A stretch of 27,402 nt of DNA from Candidatus Woykebacteria bacterium RIFCSPLOWO2_01_FULL_43_14 (GCA_001816835.1 MHDB01000028.1:1-27402), one strand, 5' to 3'. Positions 15,144 to 21,702 are shown, counted from the first letter of the stretch. Notes: a model not told the origin generated them from the letters alone. Translations and numbers: made by a program.

Positions 15144-16536
15144 GGTTGATTTCAAAATAGGGGCTGAAAACTACAAGTATGGATTCGCTGATAGAGAAGA
15201 CTATATTTACAAATCTGATAAAGGTTTGTCTCCAGAAGTAGTTAAAAAAATTTCAGATATTAAGAATGAGCCGCCCTGGATGAGGGAGTTTAGGTTGGCA
15301 GCTCTGTCAATCTTTCAATCCAAACCCATGCCAGGCTGGGGGGCTGACCTGTCCACACTAGATTTTAACAACATCCATTACTATGTAAAACCTTCAGAAA
15401 AACAAAGCGGGAGTTGGCAGGATGTGCCGGTTTATATCAAAAACACTTTCGACAAACTTGGGATCCCTGAAGCTGAAAAGAAGTTCTTGGCAGGGGTGGG
15501 TGCTCAGTACGAGTCCGAAATGATTTATCACAATTTGGCCCAGGACTTATCCAAAAAAGGGGTAATTTTTAGCGACATGGATTCAGCTGTGAAAGATTAT
15601 CCCGATTTGGTTAGGAAGTATTTCAGCACTATTATTCCACCCTCAGATAACAAATTCGCAGCTTTGAATAGCGCCTGTTGGAGTGGGGGGAGTTTTATTT
15701 ATGTTCCCAAAGGGGTACGTGTCGAGATTCCCTTGCAAGCGTATTTTCGGATAAACACTAAAAATATGGGTCAGTTCGAGCGAACGTTGATCATTGCTGA
15801 CGAGGGTAGTTTTGTCCATTATTTAGAGGGCTGTAGCGCGCCTATTTATACTACCGATTCTCTACATAGCGCTGTGGTGGAAATAATTGTTAAAAAAGGG
15901 GCTAGGGTGCGTTACACGACTATCCAGAACTGGTCAACCAATGTTTATAACCTGGTGACTAAAAGAGCACGAGTTGAAGAAGAAGGGGTTTGTGAATGGG
16001 TGGATGCCAATTTGGGAAGCAAAGTGACTATGAAATACCCAAGTGTCTATCTAGTGGGGCGAAAAGCCAAGGGGGATATTCTTTCGATTGCCTTTGCCAG
16101 TCGTAACCAGGTCCAGGATGCTGGGGGAAAAGCCCTGCATTTCGCGCCGGAAACTTCCTCGAGTATCATTTCCAAATCAATCTCCAAAAATGGTGGGCGA
16201 ACTTCTTTCCGTGGCTTATTAAAAGTTTTTCCTGGCGCCAAGGCTTCAAAATCAATGGTCAGGTGTGACGCTCTGATCTTGGATTCTCTTTCCCGATCTG
16301 ATACCTACCCGACGATTCAGATTGATGAAAAACAGGTTAGCATTGGTCACGAAGCGGTTGTTTCAAAAATAGGTGATGAGCAGCTCTTTTATCTAATGAG
16401 TCGGGGTTTAAATGAGACTCAGGCCATGGGAATGGTTGTAAATGGGTTTATAGAACCTATTGTCAAAGAGATTCCCTTGGAGTATGCGCTGGAAATGAAC
16501 AAACTCATCCAATTGCAGATGGAGGGGGTAGGATGA
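15136..16536 (+). CDS. sufB: SufB, Fe-S scaffold subunit
   Basis: This 466-residue protein contains the N-terminal YKYGFADREDYIYKSDKGLS block, LNSACWSGGSFIYVPKGV in the beta-helix and the C-terminal RCDALILDSLSRSDTYPTI and SIGHEAVVSKIGDEQLFYL segments. The last hold the conserved cysteine and histidine used for cluster building. It forms the SufBC2D complex, which receives sulfur from SufS/SufU and uses ATP via SufC. The ATG at 15136 with GAAGGTG upstream is preferred to the TTG at 15109. Length is as usual for the family. It ends in an ATGA overlap with sufD. Confidence 0.95.
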   Translation: MARVDFKIGAENYKYGFADREDYIYKSDKGLSPEVVKKISDIKNEPPWMREFRLAALSIFQSKPMPGWGADLSTLDFNNIHYYVKPSEKQSGSWQDVPVYIKNTFDKLGIPEAEKKFLAGVGAQYESEMIYHNLAQDLSKKGVIFSDMDSAVKDYPDLVRKYFSTIIPPSDNKFAALNSACWSGGSFIYVPKGVRVEIPLQAYFRINTKNMGQFERTLIIADEGSFVHYLEGCSAPIYTTDSLHSAVVEIIVKKGARVRYTTIQNWSTNVYNLVTKRARVEEEGVCEWVDANLGSKVTMKYPSVYLVGRKAKGDILSIAFASRNQVQDAGGKALHFAPETSSSIISKSISKNGGRTSFRGLLKVFPGAKASKSMVRCDALILDSLSRSDTYPTIQIDEKQVSIGHEAVVSKIGDEQLFYLMSRGLNETQAMGMVVNGFIEPIVKEIPLEYALEMNKLIQLQMEGVG

Positions 16537-17243
16537 ACTATCTTTTGACTGACGCTAAAGATAACTTGGAACTTCGGGTCACGAAAAATCAAAAACACTA
16601 TGTTCTGGAAAAATTACTCGACTACGACAAAGAAGTCACAAGTAGTACTAAAATTGTCATCGAAGAAAACGGCGAGGTTTACTATTTTTTACTCCTTTCA
16701 GGAGGTTCTCAAGTCTCTAAAAGTATCGAGATTGTCTTGAAAGGGGACTTTAGTAAAGCCACAATTTTGGGAGTTTACCTTGGAGAAAAGGACCAAAAAT
16801 ACCACCTCCGAGTTGTTTCCAACCACCAAGGATCTGACTCCAGGGCCCTAACTTGGATAAATGGCGTTTTATATGGTCAGTCTAGTTCCAATTTTGATGG
16901 TATGGTGAAGATTGATTCCGGGCTTCACCGAGTAAACTCGTATCTTGCTAACCACGTCTTAATCCTTGGAGATGAGGCGAGTGCGAATGCTATACCCTCA
17001 CTTGAAATAGAGTCAGATGATGTAAAATGTTCTCATGAGGCCACTGTTGGGCAGGTGGGAGATGCGGAAATGTTCTATCTTCAGAGTCGTGGTTTGACTG
17101 CTGACCAGGCAGAAAAACTACTGACACAGGGATTTTTCGAATCGGTTACTAGTAAAATAGAAAACAAAGAATTTCGCCTGAAGGTTTCGGAGTTTATGGA
17201 AAGAAATAGTAAAGACGTAATTAGTAATAAAATTACTCAATAG
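16533..17243 (+). CDS. sufD: SufD, Fe-S scaffold subunit, short form
   Basis: This 236-residue SufD-like protein is about half the length of E. coli SufD (423). It keeps the beta-helix core and the C-terminal IESDDVKCSHEATVGQVGDAEMFYLQSRGL motif. The N-terminal domain is missing. SufD pairs with SufB in the scaffold and helps in iron acquisition. The start overlaps the sufB stop codon and follows a G-rich Shine-Dalgarno stretch. Short SufD forms are known in minimal SUF operons. It ends just before a 40-base gap with a direct repeat. Confidence 0.88.
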   Translation: MNYLLTDAKDNLELRVTKNQKHYVLEKLLDYDKEVTSSTKIVIEENGEVYYFLLLSGGSQVSKSIEIVLKGDFSKATILGVYLGEKDQKYHLRVVSNHQGSDSRALTWINGVLYGQSSSNFDGMVKIDSGLHRVNSYLANHVLILGDEASANAIPSLEIESDDVKCSHEATVGQVGDAEMFYLQSRGLTADQAEKLLTQGFFESVTSKIENKEFRLKVSEFMERNSKDVISNKITQ

Positions 17244-17273
17244 ATAATTGTGTACAATCAAGTTACTCAATAG
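17233..17273. repeat. short direct repeat around an inverted ATTGT/ACAAT site
   Basis: TTACTCAATAG occurs at 17233-17243 and 17263-17273, 30 bases apart. Between them are the arms ATTGT and ACAAT with a GT centre (about 17247-17258), and TACAAT (17253-17258) could act as a -10 box. The second copy leads into the GGAGG of the Rieske gene. Role unknown. Confidence 0.45.
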
Positions 17274-17284
17274 GAGGACCAGAC

Positions 17285-17590
17285 ATGGCGTTTATTAAGA
17301 CTATTAAGGAATCCGAATTAAATAAAGGGCAAACTAAGAAAGTCCTAGTTCAGGACCGGGAAATTGCTTTGGCTAATGTAAACGGCCAGATAATTGCCTT
17401 TGATGATACCTGTACTCATGAATACTGCTCGTTAAGTGATGGGGAATTGAGTGAGTTTAAGATAACCTGTCCTTGTCACGGAAGCCAGTTTGATATCCGA
17501 AGTGGTGAGGTTCTTAATTTACCAGCCTCGATTCCAGTACAAACGTATGAAACTAAAGTTGAGGATGGGGAAGTCTTCATTAATGTTTGA
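17285..17590 (+). CDS. Rieske-type ferredoxin in the suf operon
   Basis: This 101-residue protein is a stand-alone Rieske domain. The 2Fe-2S ligands are C43 and H45 (CTH) and C62 and H65 (CPCH), with the GSQFD loop that follows. It is similar to ferredoxin subunits of non-heme iron oxygenases and to the small Rieske proteins found inside other suf operons. It probably delivers electrons for cluster assembly; that is inference from context. AGGAGG precedes the ATG. Its last eight bases overlap the start of sufS. Confidence 0.9.
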   Translation: MAFIKTIKESELNKGQTKKVLVQDREIALANVNGQIIAFDDTCTHEYCSLSDGELSEFKITCPCHGSQFDIRSGEVLNLPASIPVQTYETKVEDGEVFINV

Positions 17591-18809
17591 TAACGCCGAG
17601 ATTAGAAAAGATTTTCCGATACTAAAAAGGCTTGTTAATGGTTACCCGCTAGCTTATTTGGATAACGCCGCCACGAGCCAAAAGCCCGAGCAGGTAATAA
17701 AGTCTTTGGTTAATTACTATCAAAACTACAATGCCAATATTCATCGGGGTGTTTATACCTTAAGTGAGGAGGCTACCAAAGCTTACGAGGACGTGCGTAA
17801 GAAAGTAAAAAAATTTCTAAACGCAGGCGGAGACTATGAGGTTATTTTTACCAAAAATACTACTGAGTCGATTAACGTTGTTGCCTGGTCCTACAGTTCT
17901 GCTTATTTTAAGGAAGGTGATGAAGTATTGCTCACTCAAATGGAGCATCACTCCAACATTGTCCCTTGGTTTATGAGCACTCAGGAAACCCGCTCAAAGG
18001 TGGTTTTCGCGTCAGTTACTGATGAGGGTATACTTGATCTGGCGGATTTTGAAAAAAAACTGAACCCGAGAACGAAGTTCGTATCTCTAACGCACGTATC
18101 CAATGTTTTGGGGACGGCGAATCCGATAAAGAAAGTTGCTGCACTTGCTCACGAAAAAGGGATTCCAGTTTTGATAGACGGGGCTCAAAGTGTACCCCAC
18201 ATGAGGGTCAACCTAAGTGACTTGAAGCCTGATTTTTTTGCTTTCTCAGCTCACAAGATGTTGGGTCCTCTAGGGGTAGGAGTTTTGGTAGCAAAAAAGG
18301 ACTTTCTGGAGAAAATGGAACCTGTATATGGTGGTGGGGACATGATTAGCGAAGTGACCGAGGCGGGGGCGAAGTGGAATGTCCTTCCCTGGAAGTTCGA
18401 GGCTGGAACACCAAATGTAGCTGGGGTGATTGGTCTTGGAACGGCGATTGATTATTTGGAAAAAGTTGGTTTAGACAGTATTAATGAGTATGAACAATCT
18501 TTGGTTGAATACTACATCACAAAACTATCCAAAATAGATAATCTTAGAATACTAGGACCTACGGAACCTGACAAAAGAAATAGTCTTGTGTCTTTTACTC
18601 TTGATGGGGTGCATCCCCATGATCTAGCTACTATTTTGGATCAGTATGGGGTAGCTGTTAGGGCCGGTCATCATTGTGCCCAACCATTACACAGGCGCTT
18701 AGGAATCAGTGCCAGCAGCCGGGTTAGTTTTTATCTTTATAATACAAAAGATGAAATTGATAGACTTGTTATCGGTATTGAAAAAGCCAAAGAGGTATTT
18801 AGGGTTTAG
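17583..18809 (+). CDS. sufS: SufS, cysteine desulfurase
   Basis: This 408-residue PLP enzyme of class V aminotransferase fold removes sulfur from cysteine for cluster assembly. The PLP lysine is K225 in FSAHKMLGP, the catalytic cysteine is C365 in RAGHHCAQP, and the family motifs YLDNAATSQKP and HHSNIVPW are present. It is full length for group II desulfurases. The ATG at 17583, within the end of the Rieske gene, gives the standard SufS N-terminus (FDNAEIRKDFPIL); a longer frame opens upstream but has no support. Its partner acceptor, sufU, follows after three bases. Confidence 0.96.
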   Translation: MFDNAEIRKDFPILKRLVNGYPLAYLDNAATSQKPEQVIKSLVNYYQNYNANIHRGVYTLSEEATKAYEDVRKKVKKFLNAGGDYEVIFTKNTTESINVVAWSYSSAYFKEGDEVLLTQMEHHSNIVPWFMSTQETRSKVVFASVTDEGILDLADFEKKLNPRTKFVSLTHVSNVLGTANPIKKVAALAHEKGIPVLIDGAQSVPHMRVNLSDLKPDFFAFSAHKMLGPLGVGVLVAKKDFLEKMEPVYGGGDMISEVTEAGAKWNVLPWKFEAGTPNVAGVIGLGTAIDYLEKVGLDSINEYEQSLVEYYITKLSKIDNLRILGPTEPDKRNSLVSFTLDGVHPHDLATILDQYGVAVRAGHHCAQPLHRRLGISASSRVSFYLYNTKDEIDRLVIGIEKAKEVFRV

Positions 18810-18812
18810 CTT

Positions 18813-19190
18813 ATGAACATGTATAAGGAACTGATTCTAGAACATTACCAAAATCCCCAAAATTGGGGGGACTTAAGTGGTGCAAATGTGACTCAACTTG
18901 GAAACAATCCTTTGTGCGGAGATGTAATTTGCTTAAAGCTTAAGATTAAACAGGGGAAGCTTGCAGATTTTAAATATATAGCTCAGGGGTGTGCCCTGAG
19001 TGTGGCCTGCGCCTCCCTTCTTTCTGAAGAGATAATAGGCTTGAGGTTGAACGAGTTAATAAATTACTCAAAAGAAGACATGTCGCGTCTGACGGGTATA
19101 GAACTTACTCCTTCAAGGCTGAAATGTAGTTTACTGGCTTTGGAAACGCTTAAGGAGGCTTTGCGAAAATATGTCACTGAAAAAGTCTGA
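18813..19190 (+). CDS. sufU: SufU/IscU-like sulfur acceptor
   Basis: This 125-residue protein has the three-cysteine and aspartate set of SufU and IscU: C35 and D37 (NPLCGDV), C60 (QGCALSVACASLL) and C105 (SRLKCSLLAL). It is shorter than Bacillus SufU (147), with a reduced insert between the second and third cysteines, so it lies between the SufU and IscU types. It takes persulfide from SufS and passes it to SufBCD. Either ATG 18813 or ATG 18819 could start it; a weak AGGG is about nine bases before the first. Its end overlaps the next gene by 20 bases. Confidence 0.88.
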   Translation: MNMYKELILEHYQNPQNWGDLSGANVTQLGNNPLCGDVICLKLKIKQGKLADFKYIAQGCALSVACASLLSEEIIGLRLNELINYSKEDMSRLTGIELTPSRLKCSLLALETLKEALRKYVTEKV

Positions 19191-19419
19191 GCAAACGATA
19201 ACCACAAAAATGCTACTAGGTGATTTGGTAAGAGCCTACCCCTTTTTAACAGAAATTTTACTTAAAGACTACTCCCTTCATTGTGCGGGTTGTTTTGCTA
19301 ACACTTTCGATACTCTTGAAGGTGGGGCGAGAGTGCACGGCATGGATGAAAAAGAACTTGAGATGATGGTAGAACACCTAAATGATGAGGTAGCAAAGCA
19401 CCCCTCTTCTGTGACATAA
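19171..19419 (+). CDS. DUF1858 redox-disulfide domain protein
   Basis: This 82-residue protein matches the DUF1858 (ScdA N-terminal-like) fold. It has a MLLGDLVRAYPFLTEILL helix segment, then the HCAGC motif (C38, C41) and a closing helix with FDTLEGGARVHGMD. Proteins of this type are linked with iron-sulfur repair and hybrid-cluster proteins. Placement at the end of a suf operon supports a role in Fe-S or sulfur handling, but the reaction is unknown. GGAGG precedes the ATG, which lies inside sufU. Confidence 0.85.
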   Translation: MSLKKSEQTITTKMLLGDLVRAYPFLTEILLKDYSLHCAGCFANTFDTLEGGARVHGMDEKELEMMVEHLNDEVAKHPSSVT

Positions 19420-19420
19420 T
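19415..19420 (+). promoter_or_regulatory. possible internal -10 before the ferredoxin gene
   Basis: CATAAT ends nine bases before the ATG at 19430, with no Shine-Dalgarno sequence in between and no clear -35. This would give the ferredoxin its own near-leaderless transcript. Confidence 0.35.
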
Positions 19421-19429
19421 GTTTTAACT

Positions 19430-19639
19430 ATGAAAGTTATTGTTGATCGTAATTTGTGCATCGGTGCGGCAAGCTGCGTGGCTATCGCTCCAAACACCTT
19501 CCGACTAGATGAGGAAAATAAAGCTGTGGTTGTGGATATCAAAGCCACGGATAAAGACACTCTCATCGCAGCGGCTCAATCCTGTCCGACCCTGGCTATT
19601 ACCGTCATTGACGATGACGGCACTCAAATCTATCCCTAA
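19430..19639 (+). CDS. small single-cluster ferredoxin, 3Fe-4S type
   Basis: This 69-residue ferredoxin has C10-x2-A13-x2-C16 and a distant C52-P. The second cysteine position of a 4Fe-4S motif is alanine, as in 3Fe-4S ferredoxins of the type that serve P450 enzymes and other redox partners. It lies ten bases after the DUF1858 gene, at the tail of the suf operon, and is likely both a client of and an electron carrier for that system. A 3Fe-4S cluster is inference from the missing cysteine. Confidence 0.85.
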   Translation: MKVIVDRNLCIGAASCVAIAPNTFRLDEENKAVVVDIKATDKDTLIAAAQSCPTLAITVIDDDGTQIYP

Positions 19640-19655
19640 CCTCTTCTTAATTTGT

Positions 19656-19661
19656 TAAAAT
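19656..19661 (+). promoter_or_regulatory. -10 box of the CvpA-CAP fusion gene
   Basis: TAAAAT ends six bases before the GTG at 19668 (another GTG is at 19665). The -35 is poor. Start of transcription would coincide with the start codon. Confidence 0.45.
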
Positions 19662-19667
19662 AAAGTG

Positions 19668-20645
19668 GTGTTTAACCTTGTTGACTTGATTGTATTCTTG
19701 GCTGTTTTGTATTTTGTCTGGAAAGGCTATACCAACGGCTTTTTGTCTGGAATCTTAAACCTCGTATCAACAGTTTTAGCCACATTTGGGGCGGTCATTT
19801 TCTACCCTCAGGTGTCCTCCTTTATTAACACTCAGTTTAGTCTTGGCCAAAATCTCGCGAATATTTTTGGCTTTTTCGGATTACTTTTACTCACAGAATT
19901 TATTTTCTCGCTTATTGTTAGTTTTATTTATCGATTTATTTTTCAGCATTTCTTGAGGTTTGGTCTTTTTCGATTGTTGGATAGTATCTTGGGAATAGTC
20001 CCTTCCACTTTGCTGGGATCATTTTTCTTGCTGCTATTTCTTCTGCTACCCGTAATCTTGCCCTTTGACATAGGCATTAGGGGGCCAATCCAAAAGTCTT
20101 GGGTGGGGCAAAACGTGTTGCCTCGAGCCTACTTACTTGAGCCAGAGTTAGAAAGGCTCTTGAAGAGAATACCTACCCAGAGCCTCCTTTTCGTTATTAC
20201 GCCAGCCCCCACTTCAAAAGAGACAACCAAGCTTAGCTTCCCTGTTGAGATAAAACTGGTTGAGAGTCCGGTTGACGAAGGGAAGATGTTTGAACTACTC
20301 AATAAAGAAAGAATTGAAGCAGGCTTAAAACCACTTGAGTGGGATCCAGAGATAGTGCCTGTAGCTAGAGCTCACAGTAGAGATATGTTTGTGAGGAGTT
20401 ACTTCTCGCATTACAATCCTGAGGGAGAAAGCGCCTTTGAGAGAATGGACAAGGCTGGATTAAAGTTTTTGGCAGCGGGGGAAAACTTGGCTTACGCTCC
20501 GACAGTCGAAATAGCCCACCAAGGACTGATGAATTCACCTGGGCATAGGGATAACATTTTGCGCAAAGAGTTTGGCCGGGTGGGAATTGGGGTCATTGAC
20601 GGCGGAATTTTTGGAAAAATGTTTACCCAGAATTTTGCCGATTAA
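19668..20645 (+). CDS. CvpA-like membrane domain fused to a CAP domain
   Basis: This 325-residue protein begins with a CvpA-like region of four membrane helices (about residues 1-160, with FNLVDLIVFLAVLYFVWKGY at the start). A linker follows, then a CAP/SCP domain (about 200-325). CAP landmarks are LLNKERIEAGLKPLEWDPEI, AHSRDMF with its histidine, FSHYNPEG, GENLAYAP and NSPGHRDNILRKEF. CAP domains of this bacterial YkwD type sit outside the cell and may bind or cut wall components; the activity is not established. The next gene encodes a second CAP protein with a very similar C-terminus, so one may have arisen by duplication. GTG 19668 or 19665 is the start; the former fits the -10 box. Confidence 0.85.
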   Translation: MFNLVDLIVFLAVLYFVWKGYTNGFLSGILNLVSTVLATFGAVIFYPQVSSFINTQFSLGQNLANIFGFFGLLLLTEFIFSLIVSFIYRFIFQHFLRFGLFRLLDSILGIVPSTLLGSFFLLLFLLLPVILPFDIGIRGPIQKSWVGQNVLPRAYLLEPELERLLKRIPTQSLLFVITPAPTSKETTKLSFPVEIKLVESPVDEGKMFELLNKERIEAGLKPLEWDPEIVPVARAHSRDMFVRSYFSHYNPEGESAFERMDKAGLKFLAAGENLAYAPTVEIAHQGLMNSPGHRDNILRKEFGRVGIGVIDGGIFGKMFTQNFAD

Positions 20646-20665
20646 ACCTCCTCGAGGGCCCATAG

Positions 20666-20694
20666 TTGAATTAACGGGACAATTCAGGTACAAT
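20666..20694 (+). promoter_or_regulatory. promoter of the second CAP gene
   Basis: TTGAAT (20666-20671), 17-base spacer, TACAAT (20689-20694). A short leader carries GGAGGT at 20711-20716. Confidence 0.7.
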
Positions 20695-20723
20695 CCACCT
20701 ACTCATCTAGGGAGGTAGGGGGA

Positions 20724-21254
20724 TTGGTTAGAAGTGTTTTTGAGATACTTTTATATCTTGGTGTGATCGGTTATGTTTTTGCTTGGGGTCAGAAGGCTAA
20801 TACTTGGATCCCGAATTTGGAAGACAAGGTAACTGATCAACTTGCCGTTACCCAAGGAGTAGCCAAAACTGAGAGTCTTGATGATGAGTCAATCATGCTT
20901 TCACTCATCAATCTCGAAAGAGCTAAACAAGGTTTAACCTTGTTGAGGCTAGATCCGGAACTGACTTTGATTGCTCGAGAATACAGCCGTGCAATGCTCG
21001 AGAGAGGCTTTTTCTCCCATCAAAGCCCTGATGGTGGCTTTGCTTCCGATAGGTTGAGAGAAAGAGGGATACAGTACCGTATCTTAGCTGAAAATATCGC
21101 TCGAAGTATGAATGCAAGAGCGGCTCACCGAGATCTCATGGATTCTCCTGGACATAGGGCCAATATTCTACGGAAAGAATTTCGGAGGGTGGGTGTTGGG
21201 ATAGCTGATGGTGGGATCTATGGAAGGATCTTTACTGAAATATTTGCTGATTAA
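20724..21254 (+). CDS. anchored CAP-domain protein
   Basis: This 176-residue protein has an N-terminal membrane segment (about residues 5-22) and a single CAP domain from about residue 50. The motifs are LINLERAKQGLTLLRLDPEL, FFSHQSPDGGF, AENIARSM and DSPGHRANILRKEFRRVGVG. The C-terminal 35 residues closely follow those of the upstream CvpA-CAP fusion, ending in the same FAD tripeptide, so the two are paralogs. The start is a TTG seven bases after GGAGGT, which I take as real because no other start fits the anchor. It is followed directly by a terminator. Confidence 0.83.
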   Translation: MVRSVFEILLYLGVIGYVFAWGQKANTWIPNLEDKVTDQLAVTQGVAKTESLDDESIMLSLINLERAKQGLTLLRLDPELTLIAREYSRAMLERGFFSHQSPDGGFASDRLRERGIQYRILAENIARSMNARAAHRDLMDSPGHRANILRKEFRRVGVGIADGGIYGRIFTEIFAD

Positions 21255-21285
21255 GGGGTTGTCTTTACGACAACACCTCTTTTTG
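21255..21285 (+). terminator. terminator after the second CAP gene
   Basis: GGGGTTGTC (21255-21263), TTTAC loop, GACAACACCTC, with one mismatch, then five to six T. Confidence 0.8.
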
Positions 21286-21327
21286 TTCAAAACGCTACAA
21301 TGATCCAGTCAATCAAGACCGTCAGTA

Positions 21328-21357
21328 GGGACCCACCAAGTCAGACCTGGTGGGCCC
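21328..21357 (-). other. tRNA 3'-end/trailer inverted repeat
   Basis: GGGACCCACCA (21328-21338) is complementary to the tRNA acceptor 3' strand plus CCA (21348-21357), apart from one bulged A. The loop is nine bases. In the precursor RNA the trailer could pair with the tRNA 3' end. No T run follows, so it is not a standard terminator. Confidence 0.6.
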
Positions 21358-21422
21358 GGATGGATTCGAACCATCGACATCTACTTTATAAGAGTAGCGC
21401 TCTACCACTGAGCTACGAGCCC
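21348..21422 (-). tRNA. tRNA-Ile, anticodon UAU
   Basis: A complete cloverleaf is visible on the minus strand. The acceptor is GGGCTCG with CGGGCCC (one G-U pair), the D-arm GCTC/GAGC, the anticodon stem CTACT/AGTAG with loop CTTATAA (anticodon UAU, reading AUA), and the T-arm GATGG/CCATC with TTCGAAT. The discriminator is A, and CCA is encoded. Isoleucine features U12-A23, C4-G69, A37, A38 and A73 are present; pair 29-41 is A-U rather than C-G. Most bacteria read AUA with a lysidine-modified CAU anticodon instead. A promoter at 21669-21697 gives it a leader of about 240 bases containing a broken second copy. Confidence 0.93.
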
Positions 21423-21444
21423 TTCTAAGATAAGGAGAACTAAC
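21404..21444. repeat. 41-base direct repeat, copy 1
   Basis: Covers the tRNA 5' acceptor strand, the 5' side of the D-arm and 22 bases of upstream flank. It matches 21610-21650 at 40 of 41 positions, 206 bases apart. Confidence 0.9.
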
Positions 21445-21469
21445 GAGCGATACATAAGAGTAGCGCTCT
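21445..21469 (-). other. detached tRNA D-arm/anticodon fragment forming a new hairpin
   Basis: ATAAGAGTAGCGCTCT (21454-21469) is identical to the tRNA at 21388-21403. After that the sequence leaves the tRNA and instead reads GAGCG...CGCTC, closing a local hairpin (21445-21468) with TAC/GTA pairs inside. The rest of the tRNA 3' half is absent from this copy. Confidence 0.75.
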
Positions 21470-21470
21470 T

Positions 21471-21610
21471 CCGGGGAATTGCTTCACGCTAAGCACAGCT
21501 TAGCTACAATTCCCATCGAAGCAAAGCCATTTGCTTCTCACCCGGGAATCTGTAAACGTCAAGTACAACTTGACTAAGATTCCCATCAACGACAATACTT
21601 TGTCGTTTCA
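21471..21610 (-). ncRNA. two tandem 70-base structured modules in the tRNA-Ile leader
   Basis: Read on the minus strand, module 1 is 21610-21541 and module 2 is 21540-21471. Each has the same plan: TGA, an 8-pair hairpin with a 4-base loop, GAT, then a second hairpin. That second hairpin has an 8-pair outer stem (GGGAAT.../...ATTCCC), TA facing a six-base bulge beginning GT, a 7-pair inner stem and a TGT loop. Between the modules 9 of 23 base pairs change on both strands and none is lost, while the joining and loop bases GAT, TA and TGT stay fixed. That is strong evidence for a selected secondary structure. They interrupt the D-loop of the partial tRNA copy. I do not recognise a known RNA family. 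Confidence 0.8.
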
Positions 21611-21650
21611 CCACTGAGCTACGAGCCCTTCAAAGATAAGGAGAACTAAC
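21610..21650. repeat. 41-base direct repeat, copy 2 (5' part of a second tRNA-Ile)
   Basis: Same 41 bases as 21404-21444 with one change (A for T at 21632). It holds the 5' acceptor strand and 5' D-arm of tRNA-Ile, then runs into the structured modules instead of closing the D-arm. ATAAGAATAGCG at 21655-21666 looks like the remains of a third unit. Confidence 0.9.
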
Positions 21651-21668
21651 CTGTATAAGAATAGCGAT

Positions 21669-21697
21669 ATTTTAACATAAACCTACTTTTGCCTCAA
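21669..21697 (-). promoter_or_regulatory. promoter of the tRNA-Ile leader transcript
   Basis: Minus strand: TTGAGG (21692-21697), 17-base spacer, TAAAAT (21669-21674). Transcription would start near 21662 and read through the partial tRNA copy, the two modules and the intact tRNA. Confidence 0.6.
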
Positions 21698-21702
21698 TTA
21701 AT

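Noticed and set aside
17490..17582. Longer N-terminus of SufS
   Set aside because: The extra residues overlap the Rieske coding region in another frame, and the ATG at 17583 gives the normal SufS start.
21471..21610. CRISPR array or integron attC sites
   Set aside because: The stems differ in sequence between the two units, there are no unique spacers and no cas or integrase gene is present; the attC core triplets are not evident.
21471..21610. Group I intron or hammerhead ribozyme in the tRNA
   Set aside because: At 140 bases it is too small for a group I intron and no P3-P7 core is seen; the hammerhead core CTGATGA...GAAA is not present in the right order.
21404..21650. Attachment sites of an integrated element at the tRNA
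   Set aside because: The repeats enclose only about 165 bases with no integrase, and they copy the 5' rather than the 3' part of the tRNA. A remnant cannot be excluded.
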